Of a DNA stretch of 64,000 nt, positions 50,352 to 59,614 are shown piece by piece. The notes under the pieces are model-generated. The model made no database searches, was not told the DNA's origin, and saw only the letters and a program-made list of their open reading frames with translations. The stretch's first letter is position 1. Each line of letters opens with the position of its first letter. Source of the stretch: Mammaliicoccus lentus (lineage in GTDB: Bacteria > Bacillota > Bacilli > Staphylococcales > Staphylococcaceae). The translations under genes were made by a program, and so were the position numbers. The stretch is from assembly GCF_002902755.1 (NCBI RefSeq), contig NZ_PPRS01000004.1, forward strand, positions 1-64,000, given 5' to 3'.

Positions 50352-51020
50352 CTATTCAATATGATATGTCCAGAAATGTTCTGACTTCAACCACATATCT
50401 TTAGCCGCTTCACTCTCTTGTGTATTTGAAGCGAGGTTTTGTAACATTGGTCCGGTTTGAGATGCATGAGCTTGAAGTACTTTCATTTTACGTTCCTCAT
50501 AACCAGTTATATCTATATTTACATCGGGCTCTCCGAGATCGCTATACGTGTCATTACTAAATGCTACTAAATGTAATTTAGGACGTTCTGATTTTTCCAT
50601 ACGGCTTACTGTTCTTATCACTGCTTCTGCAGTTGCTTCATGGTCTGGATGTACAGAATAGCCTGGATAGAATGATATTATTAGTGATGGATTTAATTCA
50701 TCTATTAATGATTTTACCATATTATCTATTTCATCTTTCGGTTCAAATTCAACAGTTTTATCTCTATAACCCATTTTACGTAAATCAGTAATACCAATTG
50801 CTTCAGCAGCTGCTTCTAATTCACGTTCTCTAATAAACGGTAAAGACTCTCTTGTTGCAAAAGGAGGGTTGCCGAGATTACGACCCATTTGACCTAAAGT
50901 TAAGCATGCATAAGTAACTGGGACACCGCTATCTATAAATTTGCTTAATGTACCCGAAGTTCCAAACGCTTCATCATCTGGATGTGGGAATATAACCAAT
51001 ACTTGTCTTTCTTTATCCAT
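50352..51020 (-). CDS. bshB2: BshB2, bacillithiol biosynthesis deacetylase
   Basis: 222 residues. LmbE/PIG-L-type deacetylase. The zinc motif PHPDDEAFG (12-20) and HPDHEATA are present. BshB2 removes acetate from GlcNAc-malate in bacillithiol synthesis and may also act on related conjugates. The ATG at 51020 follows AGAGGTGAC. yojF, which accompanies bshB2 in Bacillus, lies 12 bases upstream, supporting the assignment. Confidence 0.92.
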   Translation of the reverse strand: MDKERQVLVIFPHPDDEAFGTSGTLSKFIDSGVPVTYACLTLGQMGRNLGNPPFATRESLPFIRERELEAAAEAIGITDLRKMGYRDKTVEFEPKDEIDNMVKSLIDELNPSLIISFYPGYSVHPDHEATAEAVIRTVSRMEKSERPKLHLVAFSNDTYSDLGEPDVNIDITGYEERKMKVLQAHASQTGPMLQNLASNTQESEAAKDMWLKSEHFWTYHIE

Positions 51021-51032
51021 TGTCGTCACCTC

Positions 51033-51392
51033 TTATTCCTTAAACGGTTTACTACTAATTTCTAAACTAGCAGCAAGTTGCCCTTCATGATTTAATCCCG
51101 CTAATAATAATTCTTTATTTTCCGTTACTTCATAATGTGTCAAACCTTGTACATAAACCCAGCCATTATTGTCTAATTTAAGGCCCACACGGAAAGGCTC
51201 TTTAACGCCACCTGTTAAATGAGCATGGGTAAATGTAACTTGAATATTTCTTAAAAATGTACCAGCGTTGAACACTTTTTGATCAAAGTGATTCGCATAC
51301 GCACCATTTGTTGTCTCTACATGAAGATAAACTGGCTTATTTTCATATTCTGATATTAAGGTTTGAACTTGATCTATTTGAATTAATTCCAT
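51033..51392 (-). CDS. yojF: YojF family protein (DUF1806)
   Basis: 119 residues, no membrane segment. It has the block NKPVYLHVETTNGAYANHF of the DUF1806/YojF family, found next to bshB2 in Bacillus and staphylococci. The function is unknown; a role linked to bacillithiol is inferred from context only. The ATG at 51392 has AGGAGTG seven bases upstream. It is the first gene of yojF-bshB2-folE2. Confidence 0.82.
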   Translation of the reverse strand: MELIQIDQVQTLISEYENKPVYLHVETTNGAYANHFDQKVFNAGTFLRNIQVTFTHAHLTGGVKEPFRVGLKLDNNGWVYVQGLTHYEVTENKELLLAGLNHEGQLAASLEISSKPFKE

Positions 51393-51469
51393 GCCTTTCA
51401 CTCCTCATAGTATATACTTTACTATTCTACTAAATTCTCGAGTGAATTTATATACATTCTGCTCACAAC

Positions 51470-52087
51470 TCAGGAATTATTATCCTTTAAAATAACTTCT
51501 TTAGTATGGTCGTATTGTGTTAAATGACTTTCGTGTGATAAAAGCATGTAACTGACAACATCTATTAGAAAATGAGCTGAAATTTGAGTGTTAATAAATT
51601 GATGGTCATTTATTCTAGTTTGATCTATCGTCATAATCGTTATGTCTGAGAGAGCGGAAAGAGGGCTACCAGCATAGTTAGTAATCGCAATAATTGTGGC
51701 ACCATGATCTTTAGCGATTTTAACAGCGTTAACCAATTCTTTTGTTTCTCCACTATTAGACAAGGCAATAAATGTATCTCGCTCAGTGAGCAAAGAAGCA
51801 CCAATTTTTATTTGATGCACATCTGTCGCTGAATTTCCTTTAATACCCATGCGCATTGTTCTGTAATAGAACTCAGTGGCTGTTAAACCCGAGCTACCTA
51901 ACCCTGCAAATAAGGCATGTTCACTTTCTATTAATACTTCGATCAATTGATTTATTTTTTTATTAGAAATAAATTCACCTGATTTTTGAATGATAGATTG
52001 ATGATATTCATATATCCGTTGTATGAGAGGTACATTTTGAATATCTGTTCCATTATAAGATTGTTGAATACGATTTTCAAAATTCAT
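51470..52087 (-). CDS. SIS-domain protein related to MurR/RpiR regulators, lacking the HTH
   Basis: 205 residues. A SIS sugar-phosphate-binding domain fills residues 45-195, with AGLGSSG (61-67) and SNSGET (110-115). RpiR-type regulators have an extra 75-residue HTH ahead of this. Here only about 40 residues precede the SIS domain: MNFENRIQQSYNGTDI, then VPLIQRIYEYHQSII, which looks like the normal linker. The ATG at 52087 has AGGAGTG, so it is not a misplaced start. It is divergent from a PTS-NanE-NagB operon. It could be a co-regulator, a sugar-phosphate isomerase-like enzyme, or a decayed regulator. No neighbouring frame supplies an HTH. Confidence 0.75.
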   Translation of the reverse strand: MNFENRIQQSYNGTDIQNVPLIQRIYEYHQSIIQKSGEFISNKKINQLIEVLIESEHALFAGLGSSGLTATEFYYRTMRMGIKGNSATDVHQIKIGASLLTERDTFIALSNSGETKELVNAVKIAKDHGATIIAITNYAGSPLSALSDITIMTIDQTRINDHQFINTQISAHFLIDVVSYMLLSHESHLTQYDHTKEVILKDNNS

Positions 52088-52118
52088 GGTTAACACTCCT
52101 GTTTTCTATAATATGTGT

Positions 52119-52184
52119 ATTATATTTGAAAAAGTTTTCCAAAACAACGAATGTTATTGACTAATCTTTTCATGGTGTTATATT
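52119..52184. promoter_or_regulatory. Divergent promoters and palindromic operator of the amino-sugar locus
   Basis: Minus strand (SIS gene): -35 TTGTTT (52142-52147) and -10 TATAAT (52119-52124), spacer 17. Plus strand (PTS gene): -35 TTGACT (52157-52162) and -10 TATATT (52179-52184), spacer 16. TTTGAAAAAGTTTTCCAAA (52125-52143) is an imperfect palindrome (16 of 19 positions symmetric) filling the minus-strand spacer, so it is a good repressor operator. The protein that binds it is unknown, since the adjacent SIS protein has no HTH. Confidence 0.6.
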
Positions 52185-52207
52185 TAGTTTCAATAGGAGG
52201 TGTGCCC

Positions 52208-53743
52208 ATGAGTAAAATTTTTGATAAGGCACAACAATTCGGGAAATCATTTATGTTACCCATCGCTATATTACCAGCAGCAGGTTTGCTTCTGGGTATT
52301 GGAGGTGCGTTGAGTAACCCAAATACAATAAAAGCTTATCCAATCTTAGATGTGGATTTATTACAATATATCTTTATATTAATGTCTTCAGCAGGAGATA
52401 TTGTTTTTGCTAATTTACCAGTAATATTTGCTATAGGTGTAGCGATTGGATTAGCGAGAAGTGATAAAGGTACAGCTGGTCTAGCAGCGATGTTAGGCTT
52501 TCTAATTATGAATGCAACTATGAACGCGTTATTGACGATTACTGACAATATTGCATCTCAAGATTCACTTGCTAAAGCAGGGCAAGGGATGATGTTAGGA
52601 ATTCAAACAGTTGAAACAGGTGTATTTGGTGGTATTATCGTTGGTATTTTGACGTCATTTTTACATAATAAATATAACAAGATTACATTGCCACCATTTT
52701 TAGGGTTCTTTGGTGGTTCTAGATTCGTACCTATTATAACCTCTGTAGCTTCTATAGTATTAGGTGTTGTATTGTACTTTGTATGGCCGACCATCCAAGG
52801 TTGGATATTTGGTGCAGGTGGACTTGTGAATAAGACAGGTGTTATAGGAACTTTCATTTATGGATTTGTATTACGTATGCTTGGACCATTTGGACTGCAT
52901 CATATATTCTATTTACCATTCTGGCAAACAGCTTTAGGTGGTACAATGGAAATCAACGGTAAAATTGTTCAAGGAACACAAAATATATTTTTCGCTCAGT
53001 TAGGCGATGCTAATTTAACACATTATTATTCGGGCATCTCGCGTTATATGTCTGGTCGATTTATAACAATGATGTTTGGCTTGTTAGGTGCTGCATTAGC
53101 TATTTACCATACAGCAAAGCCTGAAAAGAAAAAGGTCGTAGGTGGTTTAATGCTTTCAGCGGGACTTACGTCATTCTTAACAGGTATAACAGAGCCTTTA
53201 GAATTCAGTTTCTTATTTATTGCGCCAGTTTTATATGTTATCCATGCTATATTTGATGGATTAGCCTTTATGATGGCTGATATATTTAATATTACAGTTG
53301 GACAAACTTTTAGTGGTGGTTTTATTGATTATATACTGTACGGTGTGTTACAAGGTAATAGTAAGACAAATTATTTACTAGTGATTCCAATTGGTATAGT
53401 CTGGTTCTTACTGTATTACGTTACATTTAGATTTTTAATTACTAAATTTAACTTTAAGACGCCTGGCCGTGAAGATGAAGCGGCGGTTGAAACTGTTAAA
53501 GCAAGTGAACGCGCGCAAACAGTTATTAAAGGTTTGGGTGGCAAGGAAAACATTGATGCTGTAGATTGTTGTGCAACAAGATTGAGAGTGACCGTTAAAG
53601 ATGGTGAACAGATTGATGAAGATTTGATTAAATCAACTGAATCACGAGGTATTGTTCAAAAAGGTACAGGTGTACAAATTATATATGGTCCTCATGTAAC
53701 AACAATTAAAAATGAAGTTGAAGAAGCATTAGAAGAAAAATAA
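52208..53743 (+). CDS. PTS IICB transporter, glucose/N-acetylglucosamine type
   Basis: 511 residues. The membrane EIIC domain (about 1-430, starting KSFMLPIAILPAAGLLLGIGG) is fused to an EIIB domain with the phosphorylated cysteine C455 in DCCATRLR. No EIIA domain is attached, so a separate EIIA must donate phosphate. Sugar preference cannot be read from sequence. Placement before nanE and nagB points to an amino sugar, such as N-acetylmannosamine or N-acetylglucosamine. The ATG at 52208 follows AATAGGAGG; earlier in-frame codons lie in the promoter. Confidence 0.82.
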   Translation: MSKIFDKAQQFGKSFMLPIAILPAAGLLLGIGGALSNPNTIKAYPILDVDLLQYIFILMSSAGDIVFANLPVIFAIGVAIGLARSDKGTAGLAAMLGFLIMNATMNALLTITDNIASQDSLAKAGQGMMLGIQTVETGVFGGIIVGILTSFLHNKYNKITLPPFLGFFGGSRFVPIITSVASIVLGVVLYFVWPTIQGWIFGAGGLVNKTGVIGTFIYGFVLRMLGPFGLHHIFYLPFWQTALGGTMEINGKIVQGTQNIFFAQLGDANLTHYYSGISRYMSGRFITMMFGLLGAALAIYHTAKPEKKKVVGGLMLSAGLTSFLTGITEPLEFSFLFIAPVLYVIHAIFDGLAFMMADIFNITVGQTFSGGFIDYILYGVLQGNSKTNYLLVIPIGIVWFLLYYVTFRFLITKFNFKTPGREDEAAVETVKASERAQTVIKGLGGKENIDAVDCCATRLRVTVKDGEQIDEDLIKSTESRGIVQKGTGVQIIYGPHVTTIKNEVEEALEEK

Positions 53744-53757
53744 GGAGTGCATTTTAA

Positions 53758-54426
53758 ATGTTACCGCAAGGATTAATTGTTTCATGTCAAGCATTACCAG
53801 AAGAGCCATTACATTCTTCATTTATTATGAGTAAAATGGCATTAGCCGCATATCAAGGTGGTGCTAAAGGAATTAGAGCAAATACGAAAGAAGACATTAT
53901 TGCAATAAAACAAGAAGTCGACTTACCAGTCATCGGTATTGTAAAAAGAGATTACGAAGGTTCCAACGTATTTATCACAGCTACTACGAAAGAAGTCGAT
54001 GAGTTGATTGAAAGTGGATGTGAGGTAATTGCTCTAGATGCGACTAAACAAGAAAGACCAAAAGAATCACTTGAAGAAATTGTTCAGTATATTAGAGATA
54101 ACGCACCAAATGTAGAAATTATGGCTGATATATCAGATTTAGACGAAGCAATCAATGCTGATAAGCTTGGGTTTGACTATGTTGGTACAACATTAAGAGG
54201 TTATACATCATATACTAAAGGTCATGTATTATACGAAAATGACTTTCAATTTTTAAAAGATGTATTAAATAAAGTCGAAGCTAAAGTGATAGCAGAAGGA
54301 AACGTTGTAACACCTGAAATGTTGAAGCGTGTAACGGATTTAGGTGTTCATTGCACAGTTGTTGGAGGCGCAATTACAAGACCTTTAGAAATTACAAAAC
54401 GATTTATTAAAGAAATAGAGGGATAA
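53758..54426 (+). CDS. nanE: N-acylglucosamine-6-phosphate 2-epimerase
   Basis: 222 residues. A TIM-barrel epimerase that converts N-acetylmannosamine 6-phosphate to N-acetylglucosamine 6-phosphate. [23 protein letters not shown] and the [10 protein letters not shown] block are typical. In staphylococci NanE works in sialic acid or ManNAc use. AAGGAGTGC stands before the ATG, 14 bases after the PTS gene. nagB follows at once. No NagA deacetylase is present in this window, although it would be needed to connect NanE with NagB. Confidence 0.92.
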   Translation: MLPQGLIVSCQALPEEPLHSSFIMSKMALAAYQGGAKGIRANTKEDIIAIKQEVDLPVIGIVKRDYEGSNVFITATTKEVDELIESGCEVIALDATKQERPKESLEEIVQYIRDNAPNVEIMADISDLDEAINADKLGFDYVGTTLRGYTSYTKGHVLYENDFQFLKDVLNKVEAKVIAEGNVVTPEMLKRVTDLGVHCTVVGGAITRPLEITKRFIKEIEG

Positions 54427-54428
54427 TC

Positions 54429-55163
54429 ATGAAATTTATAAATTTAGGTACTGAAAAAGAAGCTTGTCATTATGTTGCAAATGAGTTATTAAAGCAAATC
54501 ATAACTGACAATAAGAGTGTGTTAGGTTTAGCTACTGGTGGTACAATGGTCGGCGTATATGAACAATTAGTTAATTTAATTAAAATAAATAAATTGGATT
54601 TAAGTAATATTACAACCTTTAATTTAGATGAGTATATAGGAATCGACTCTGATCATCCAGAAAGTTATTACACATATATGCACGATATATTATTTAACCA
54701 TTTATCTAGTTGGAATGAAGAAAAAATACATTTACCACATGGATCAGCAAATGATTTAAATAGCGAAGTAGAACGCTATGAGAATCTAATAGATAAAGAA
54801 GGTCCAATGGACATACAAATATTAGGAATTGGTGAAAATGGTCATATCGGTTTTAATGAGCCAGGAACATCATTTGATAGTTTAACAAGTGTAGTTGATT
54901 TAACAGAATCAACAATAGAAGCTAACAGTAGATATTTTGAAACGAAAGAAGAAGTACCTAAACAAGCAATTTCAATGGGTATTCAATCTATTTTAAAAGC
55001 TAAACGCATCATATTATTAGCTTTTGGACCAAAAAAAGCAGAAGCGATTCAAAAGTTGTTGTCAGGTGAAATTACGACTGATCTTCCAGCTTCAGCATTG
55101 TACAATCACCCGAATGTAGAAATTATTGTAGATAATAGTGCTTATAGTAATAAAGAATCTTAA
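54429..55163 (+). CDS. nagB: Glucosamine-6-phosphate deaminase
   Basis: 244 residues. It converts glucosamine 6-phosphate to fructose 6-phosphate and ammonia. LGLATGGTM (32-40), NLDEYIG with D67 as likely catalytic base, and GIGENGHIGFNEP (133-145) are visible. GAGGGATAATC precedes the ATG. It is the third gene of the PTS-nanE-nagB operon and closes entry of amino sugars into glycolysis. No terminator hairpin stands right after it, but a new promoter follows. Confidence 0.94.
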   Translation: MKFINLGTEKEACHYVANELLKQIITDNKSVLGLATGGTMVGVYEQLVNLIKINKLDLSNITTFNLDEYIGIDSDHPESYYTYMHDILFNHLSSWNEEKIHLPHGSANDLNSEVERYENLIDKEGPMDIQILGIGENGHIGFNEPGTSFDSLTSVVDLTESTIEANSRYFETKEEVPKQAISMGIQSILKAKRIILLAFGPKKAEAIQKLLSGEITTDLPASALYNHPNVEIIVDNSAYSNKES

Positions 55164-55184
55164 AGTACATATGTAAATATTAAC

Positions 55185-55213
55185 TTGATAGATGATATCG
55201 TTTAAAGTACAAT
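55185..55213 (+). promoter_or_regulatory. Promoter of the 114-residue hypothetical gene
   Basis: TTGATA (55185-55190) and TACAAT (55208-55213) with a 17-base spacer, after nagB. Transcription would start near 55220, leaving a short leader. Confidence 0.7.
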
Positions 55214-55257
55214 TACTACTACAAAGAATGAGCCTTAAGAAACGGCGGGTGAAAGTA

Positions 55258-55602
55258 GTGGAAAGAAAGCGTATTTCATTTAATGATGAAGCGGTTTTAG
55301 ATTATTGTAATATCATGGGATATCAGTATTATGAAGAAGTGCCAGTTCAATATTTACTAAGTGTTCTTCGTGAATTTGATAGTTTTAAGCCTTATATGGG
55401 CAGTAACGTAAAACTAAAACAAATCAAAACCGAATTTGAACAAACTGAACGTATTATGACTTTAGAAAATTATGAAGCTGAAATCGTGTGTCTTAATGAA
55501 AGTAAATTAGATAATATGACGCTTTATGAATATGAAATGAAACTATTTAAAAAACAAAAAGTGATTGCCAAAATAAAAGCAGAATTTGGCATTGGACAAT
55601 AA
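55258..55602 (+). CDS. Hypothetical protein, 114 residues
   Basis: I do not recognise the family. It is a soluble, charged, mostly helical protein with no cysteine motif typical of metal binding; Tyr- and Glu-rich stretches stand out (YCNIMGYQYYEEVPVQYL). The likely start is GTG at 55258, with a GGGTG site seven bases upstream; the frame is open from 55192, and ATG 55228 lacks a ribosome site. It has its own promoter, and a strong terminator follows. It may be conserved at this place in staphylococci, but I cannot verify this. Confidence 0.65.
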   Translation: MERKRISFNDEAVLDYCNIMGYQYYEEVPVQYLLSVLREFDSFKPYMGSNVKLKQIKTEFEQTERIMTLENYEAEIVCLNESKLDNMTLYEYEMKLFKKQKVIAKIKAEFGIGQ

Positions 55603-55610
55603 TGAAAAGG

Positions 55611-55670
55611 CTACACGTAAAAAGCCTACAAAGTGAGATACTCTGTAGACTTTTTAAACGTGTAGTTTTT
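55611..55670. terminator. Nested terminator hairpin before pdxK
   Basis: CTACACGT (55611-55618) pairs with ACGTGTAG (55658-55665), and inside it AAAAAGCCTACA pairs with TGTAGACTTTTT, one mismatch. T residues follow. It ends the hypothetical gene and can also end the converging pdxK transcript. Confidence 0.85.
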
Positions 55671-55672
55671 AT

Positions 55673-56503
55673 TTATACTTCTTCAGTATAAACTTCGATT
55701 TTTTCAATACGGTTTGCTGCACCATGATCAACTGGACCGACGAATTCATTCATTCTCCAGCCATTTTTTATTGCAGATGCAACAAATGCTTTAGCGTGTT
55801 TTACAGCATCTTCTGGAGACTCACCGTTAGCTAAATTAGCAGTAGTTGCAGCAGCAAATGTACAGCCGGCACCATGATTATAACTAGATTGGAATTTATC
55901 AGTAGAAAGTAATACATGTTTTTTACCATCATAGAATAAGTCAAAGGCTTTATCTGATTCTAGCGCTTTACCACCTTTAATGATGACATATTGTGAACCA
56001 AGCTCATGTATTTTTTCAGCAGCTTTTTTCATATCTTCGATAGATGTTAATTTACCTAAACCAGAAAGTTGTCCCGCTTCAAATAAATTTGGTGTCACAA
56101 TTGTTGCTTTAGGTAATAATTCTTTAATCATTGCTTCAGTATTTCCCGGGTTAAGTACTTCATCTTCGCCTTTACAAACCATAACTGGGTCAACAACAAA
56201 GATTTCAGAACCTGACTCGTCATATGCTTGGCGAGCACGTTTAATAACTTCTTCAGAACCTAACATACCAGTTTTAATTGCATCTGGACCGATAGAAATA
56301 GCTGTATTTAACTGCTTATCCAGTAAATCAAGAGGTAATGGCGTCACATCATGTGCCCAAGTTTTTGGGTCCATTGTAACAACAGCTGCTAATGCAACCA
56401 TTCCATAAGTATTGTGTTCTTGAAATGTTTTTAAATCAGCTTGCATTCCAGCACCAGCACTTGTATCTGATCCTGCTATAGTTAAGACTTTTTTTAATGC
56501 CAT
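55673..56503 (-). CDS. pdxK: Pyridoxal kinase PdxK (ThiD-like ribokinase, two-cysteine type)
   Basis: 276 residues. A ribokinase-fold enzyme resembling ThiD. Two cysteines mark it as the pyridoxal kinase subfamily described in S. aureus: C110 in DPVMVCKGED and C214 in NHGAGCTFAAA. Those residues make a hemithioacetal with pyridoxal during catalysis. It salvages pyridoxal to PLP and may also phosphorylate the thiamin precursor HMP. GGGAGG stands before the ATG. With pdxST and pdxR at the other end of the window, both B6 synthesis and salvage are present. Confidence 0.9.
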   Translation of the reverse strand: MALKKVLTIAGSDTSAGAGMQADLKTFQEHNTYGMVALAAVVTMDPKTWAHDVTPLPLDLLDKQLNTAISIGPDAIKTGMLGSEEVIKRARQAYDESGSEIFVVDPVMVCKGEDEVLNPGNTEAMIKELLPKATIVTPNLFEAGQLSGLGKLTSIEDMKKAAEKIHELGSQYVIIKGGKALESDKAFDLFYDGKKHVLLSTDKFQSSYNHGAGCTFAAATTANLANGESPEDAVKHAKAFVASAIKNGWRMNEFVGPVDHGAANRIEKIEVYTEEV

Positions 56504-56618
56504 CGGTAATTCCTCCCAATATATTCATATAAGATATCATATCATGTTTTTTAATTGTAAAAAATAGTTATGACCATTTCATGAAGGCTATGTTATCATT
56601 TTTAAAGAGGTGAAAAAA

Positions 56619-57281
56619 ATGGATTGGCAAGAAATCTTTCACAATATAAAAGAGCAACATGATTTTTCAGAAATGGAAGCTTTTTTAGAAGAAGCTTATC
56701 AAAATACAACGGTGTATCCAGCTAGAGAAAATGTTTATCAAGCATTTGATTTAACACCGTTAGACAATGTTAAAGTCGTCATTTTAGGTCAAGATCCGTA
56801 TCATGGGCCAAATCAAGCACACGGTTTAGCTTTTTCAGTACAACCTGATGCTAAGTTTCCACCTTCCTTAAGAAACATCTACAAGGAATTGGAGTCGGAT
56901 ATTGGTTGTAAGCGTACTAGTCCACATTTACAAGATTGGGCAAAAGAAGGTGTGTTATTATTGAACACAGTATTAACTGTGGAAGCACATAAAGCACATT
57001 CTCATAAAAATATCGGCTGGGAAATTTTCACGAATGAAATCATTAAAAGTATTTCACGTGAACTTGAAGATGTCGTCTTTATTTTATGGGGTAAACCAGC
57101 ACAAGAGAAAATTAAACTCATTGATACAGAAAGACATCATATTATTAAATCGGTTCATCCAAGCCCATTGTCAGCTCATAGAGGATTCTTTGGATCAAAA
57201 CCATTTAGTGAAACAAATCAGTTTTTAAAATCAAAAGGTAAAGAACCGATCAATTGGTGTGGAGGTGAGGTAAATGATTAG
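56619..57281 (+). CDS. ung: Uracil-DNA glycosylase
   Basis: 220 residues, family 1 [21 protein letters not shown] (57-74) carries the catalytic aspartate D59, and [13 protein letters not shown] (180-192) is the second active-site loop with H180. It removes uracil from DNA to start base-excision repair. AGAGGTG precedes ATG 56619; an earlier GTG is inside that site. The next gene overlaps its end by eight bases. Confidence 0.96.
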   Translation: MDWQEIFHNIKEQHDFSEMEAFLEEAYQNTTVYPARENVYQAFDLTPLDNVKVVILGQDPYHGPNQAHGLAFSVQPDAKFPPSLRNIYKELESDIGCKRTSPHLQDWAKEGVLLLNTVLTVEAHKAHSHKNIGWEIFTNEIIKSISRELEDVVFILWGKPAQEKIKLIDTERHHIIKSVHPSPLSAHRGFFGSKPFSETNQFLKSKGKEPINWCGGEVND

Positions 57282-57612
57282 CAGAGATCAATTAATATCA
57301 GCGATTGAAGATGAATTGGTACATGCAGATAACGCGACAAATAATGAAACATTTAATAAACATATGCATGCAATTCACACTTTAAGTGGATTAATTGATG
57401 CAGAAGAGGGAGATAACCAAGGTATAGAAGTGAAACAACCTTATATGAAAACTTCTTCAACGCCAATTAAAAAGGAAAATCCTCAAATATCTAATGAAGA
57501 AATTAGAAAAATGGGTGGAAAAGTACCTGATAAATCAACGGTAAAACAAAATGAAAATACTTTAACGACTGATGATGGTATAGGAAATGGAGATTCAATT
57601 TTTGATTTTTAA
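57274..57612 (+). CDS. YwdI family protein (DUF5327)
   Basis: 112 residues. The N-terminal half is helical ([19 protein letters not shown]) and the C-terminal half is polar and low in complexity, probably disordered, ending in DSIFDF. It resembles Bacillus YwdI, which also lies directly after ung. The function is unknown. It overlaps ung by eight bases and is followed 21 bases later by a DUF423 protein, as in the ywd cluster. Confidence 0.75.
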   Translation: MISRDQLISAIEDELVHADNATNNETFNKHMHAIHTLSGLIDAEEGDNQGIEVKQPYMKTSSTPIKKENPQISNEEIRKMGGKVPDKSTVKQNENTLTTDDGIGNGDSIFDF

Positions 57613-57633
57613 TAAAAGAAAGGAAGTAAGAAA

Positions 57634-57996
57634 ATGAAATTATTTATCATTATTGGGGCAATAAATGCAATGATTGCTGTTGCAGCAGGTGCTTTTGGAG
57701 CTCACGGTTTAGAAAACAAATTATCAGCTAAATATTTAGATATTTGGGAAAAAGCAACAACTTATCAAATGTATCACGCACTAGGCTTAATACTTATTGG
57801 TATTGTTTCTGGCACAACAACTGCAAATTTAAATATTGCAGGTTGGTTGATGACATTCGGAATTGTATTCTTTAGTGGTTCTTTATATATATTAGCTTTA
57901 ACACAAATTAAAGTATTAGGTGCTATTACGCCGATAGGTGGCGTGTTATTCATAGTTAGTTGGTTGTTACTTGTAATCGCGGTTTGGAAGTTATAA
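57634..57996 (+). CDS. DUF423 membrane protein (YwdK-like)
   Basis: 120 residues with about four hydrophobic helices. It has the [12 protein letters not shown] signature near residue 20 and [14 protein letters not shown], both typical of DUF423. The role is unknown. It is placed in the ung-ywdI-ywdK order seen in Bacillus. AAAGGAAGTAAG precedes the ATG. Confidence 0.82.
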   Translation: MKLFIIIGAINAMIAVAAGAFGAHGLENKLSAKYLDIWEKATTYQMYHALGLILIGIVSGTTTANLNIAGWLMTFGIVFFSGSLYILALTQIKVLGAITPIGGVLFIVSWLLLVIAVWKL

Positions 57997-58049
57997 GGTA
58001 TAAAAGTTAGTCGCGTTTCACGAAAAATAAAAATAAGGGTGGAACATTA

Positions 58050-59528
58050 ATGGCAAGACGAAAGAAAGATTTATCAAGAGGGAATTTAGAACAGAACTTA
58101 TCTGAGAAATTTGTTTGGGCCATAGCTTATGGCTCAAGCATAGGTTGGGGCGCATTTATACTTCCAGGAGATTGGATAGGCCAAGCAGGTCCAATAGGTG
58201 CTTCAATAGGTATCTTTATAGGTGCATTATTAATGATTGTTATAGCTATAAGTTATGGCGCATTAGTAGAGAAGTTCCCTGTATCAGGTGGAGCTTTTGC
58301 ATTTGGTTACTTAGGATTCGGGAAATATGTGTCCTTCTTTTCATCATGGTTTTTAACCTTTGGGTACATATGTATTGTTGCTTTAAACGCGTCAGCATTC
58401 AGTTTGTTATTTAAATTTGTAATGCCTGGGTTTTTAGAACAAGGTAAGCTATACACTATCGCAGGATGGGACGTTTATATCACTGAAATTATATTATCTT
58501 CATTAATTTTATTAATATTTGCTTGGATAAGTATTAAAGGTTCAAGTTTTTCAGGAAATTTACAGTATATATTCTGTGTTATATTAGCAGTTGTTGTCGT
58601 TCTACTATTTGCAGGTTCATTTTTCACACAAGACTTTTCATTTTCAAATTTACAACCTGCAATAAGTGAGAAAGAAGGTTGGCTAGGCTCGATACTATTG
58701 ATATTAGCTGTAGCACCTTGGGCTTACGTAGGCTTTGACAACATTCCACAAACAGCCGAAGAATTTAACTTTGCACCAAGTAAGACGTTCAAACTCATCG
58801 TATTTAGTTTATTAGCATCAGCAATAACTTATGTAATGATGATACTTCTAACAAGTTGGTTATTCAAAGATCCTTCTTCAATTGGAGGGAATTTATGGGT
58901 AACAGGTTCAGTTGTAAAAGAAGGGTTCTCATTTGTAGGTTTAGCAGTGTTAATCGTTGCTATTATGATGGGGATATTCACTGGATTAAATGGCTTTTTT
59001 ATGAGCTCTAGTAGATTGTTATTCTCAATGGGTAGAGCAGCAGTTATGCCAAGCGTGTTCAAAAAATTACATCCTAAATACAATACGCCATATATTAGTA
59101 TTATATTTATACTCGTTTTAGCATTAGTAGCGCCTTGGTTAGGTAGAACAGCATTAACATGGATTGTAGACATGTCTTCAACGGGTGTTTCAATCGCATA
59201 CTTTATCACATGTTTATCAGCATTTAAGTTGTTCTCATATGATAAGAGAAGTATGATGTATCATCCGAAATATAAAACATTTGCTTTAATAGGTGCGATT
59301 ATTGCGTTAATATTCTTAGGACTATTACTGATTCCAGGATCACCAGCGAGTCTTTCATTACCTTCATATATTGCACTATTTGTTTGGTTAATCTTAGGCT
59401 TAGTATTCTTTATGGTTAGATATCCTTCACTTAAGAAAATGACAAATGATGAATTAAATTATCTAGTATTAGATAAATCAAAAGAAGAAATGATTGAGCT
59501 TGAAGCAAAAACAGAAGTGAAAAATTAA
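58050..59528 (+). CDS. APC-family amino acid permease
   Basis: 492 residues with about 12 hydrophobic segments. The first membrane helix has the glycine-rich YGSSIGWGAFILPGDW, which resembles the substrate-backbone-binding GxG loop of APC transporters. It likely moves an amino acid or amine with protons; the substrate is unknown. AGGGTGGAAC stands before the ATG. It is converging with the next permease and is closed by a 20-bp bidirectional terminator. Confidence 0.82.
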   Translation: MARRKKDLSRGNLEQNLSEKFVWAIAYGSSIGWGAFILPGDWIGQAGPIGASIGIFIGALLMIVIAISYGALVEKFPVSGGAFAFGYLGFGKYVSFFSSWFLTFGYICIVALNASAFSLLFKFVMPGFLEQGKLYTIAGWDVYITEIILSSLILLIFAWISIKGSSFSGNLQYIFCVILAVVVVLLFAGSFFTQDFSFSNLQPAISEKEGWLGSILLILAVAPWAYVGFDNIPQTAEEFNFAPSKTFKLIVFSLLASAITYVMMILLTSWLFKDPSSIGGNLWVTGSVVKEGFSFVGLAVLIVAIMMGIFTGLNGFFMSSSRLLFSMGRAAVMPSVFKKLHPKYNTPYISIIFILVLALVAPWLGRTALTWIVDMSSTGVSIAYFITCLSAFKLFSYDKRSMMYHPKYKTFALIGAIIALIFLGLLLIPGSPASLSLPSYIALFVWLILGLVFFMVRYPSLKKMTNDELNYLVLDKSKEEMIELEAKTEVKN

Positions 59529-59544
59529 ATAATTCGTGATCGAA

Positions 59545-59590
59545 AAAAAGCTCCTAATCCGTTAGAAACTTAACGGATTAGGAGCTTTTT
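59545..59590. terminator. Bidirectional terminator between the two APC permeases
   Basis: AAAAAGCTCCTAATCCGTTA (59545-59564) pairs perfectly with TAACGGATTAGGAGCTTTTT (59571-59590) around GAAACT. This is the longest perfect stem in the window. Confidence 0.95.
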
Positions 59591-59614
59591 ATTTAATAAA
59601 TTTAGTTATCTATA

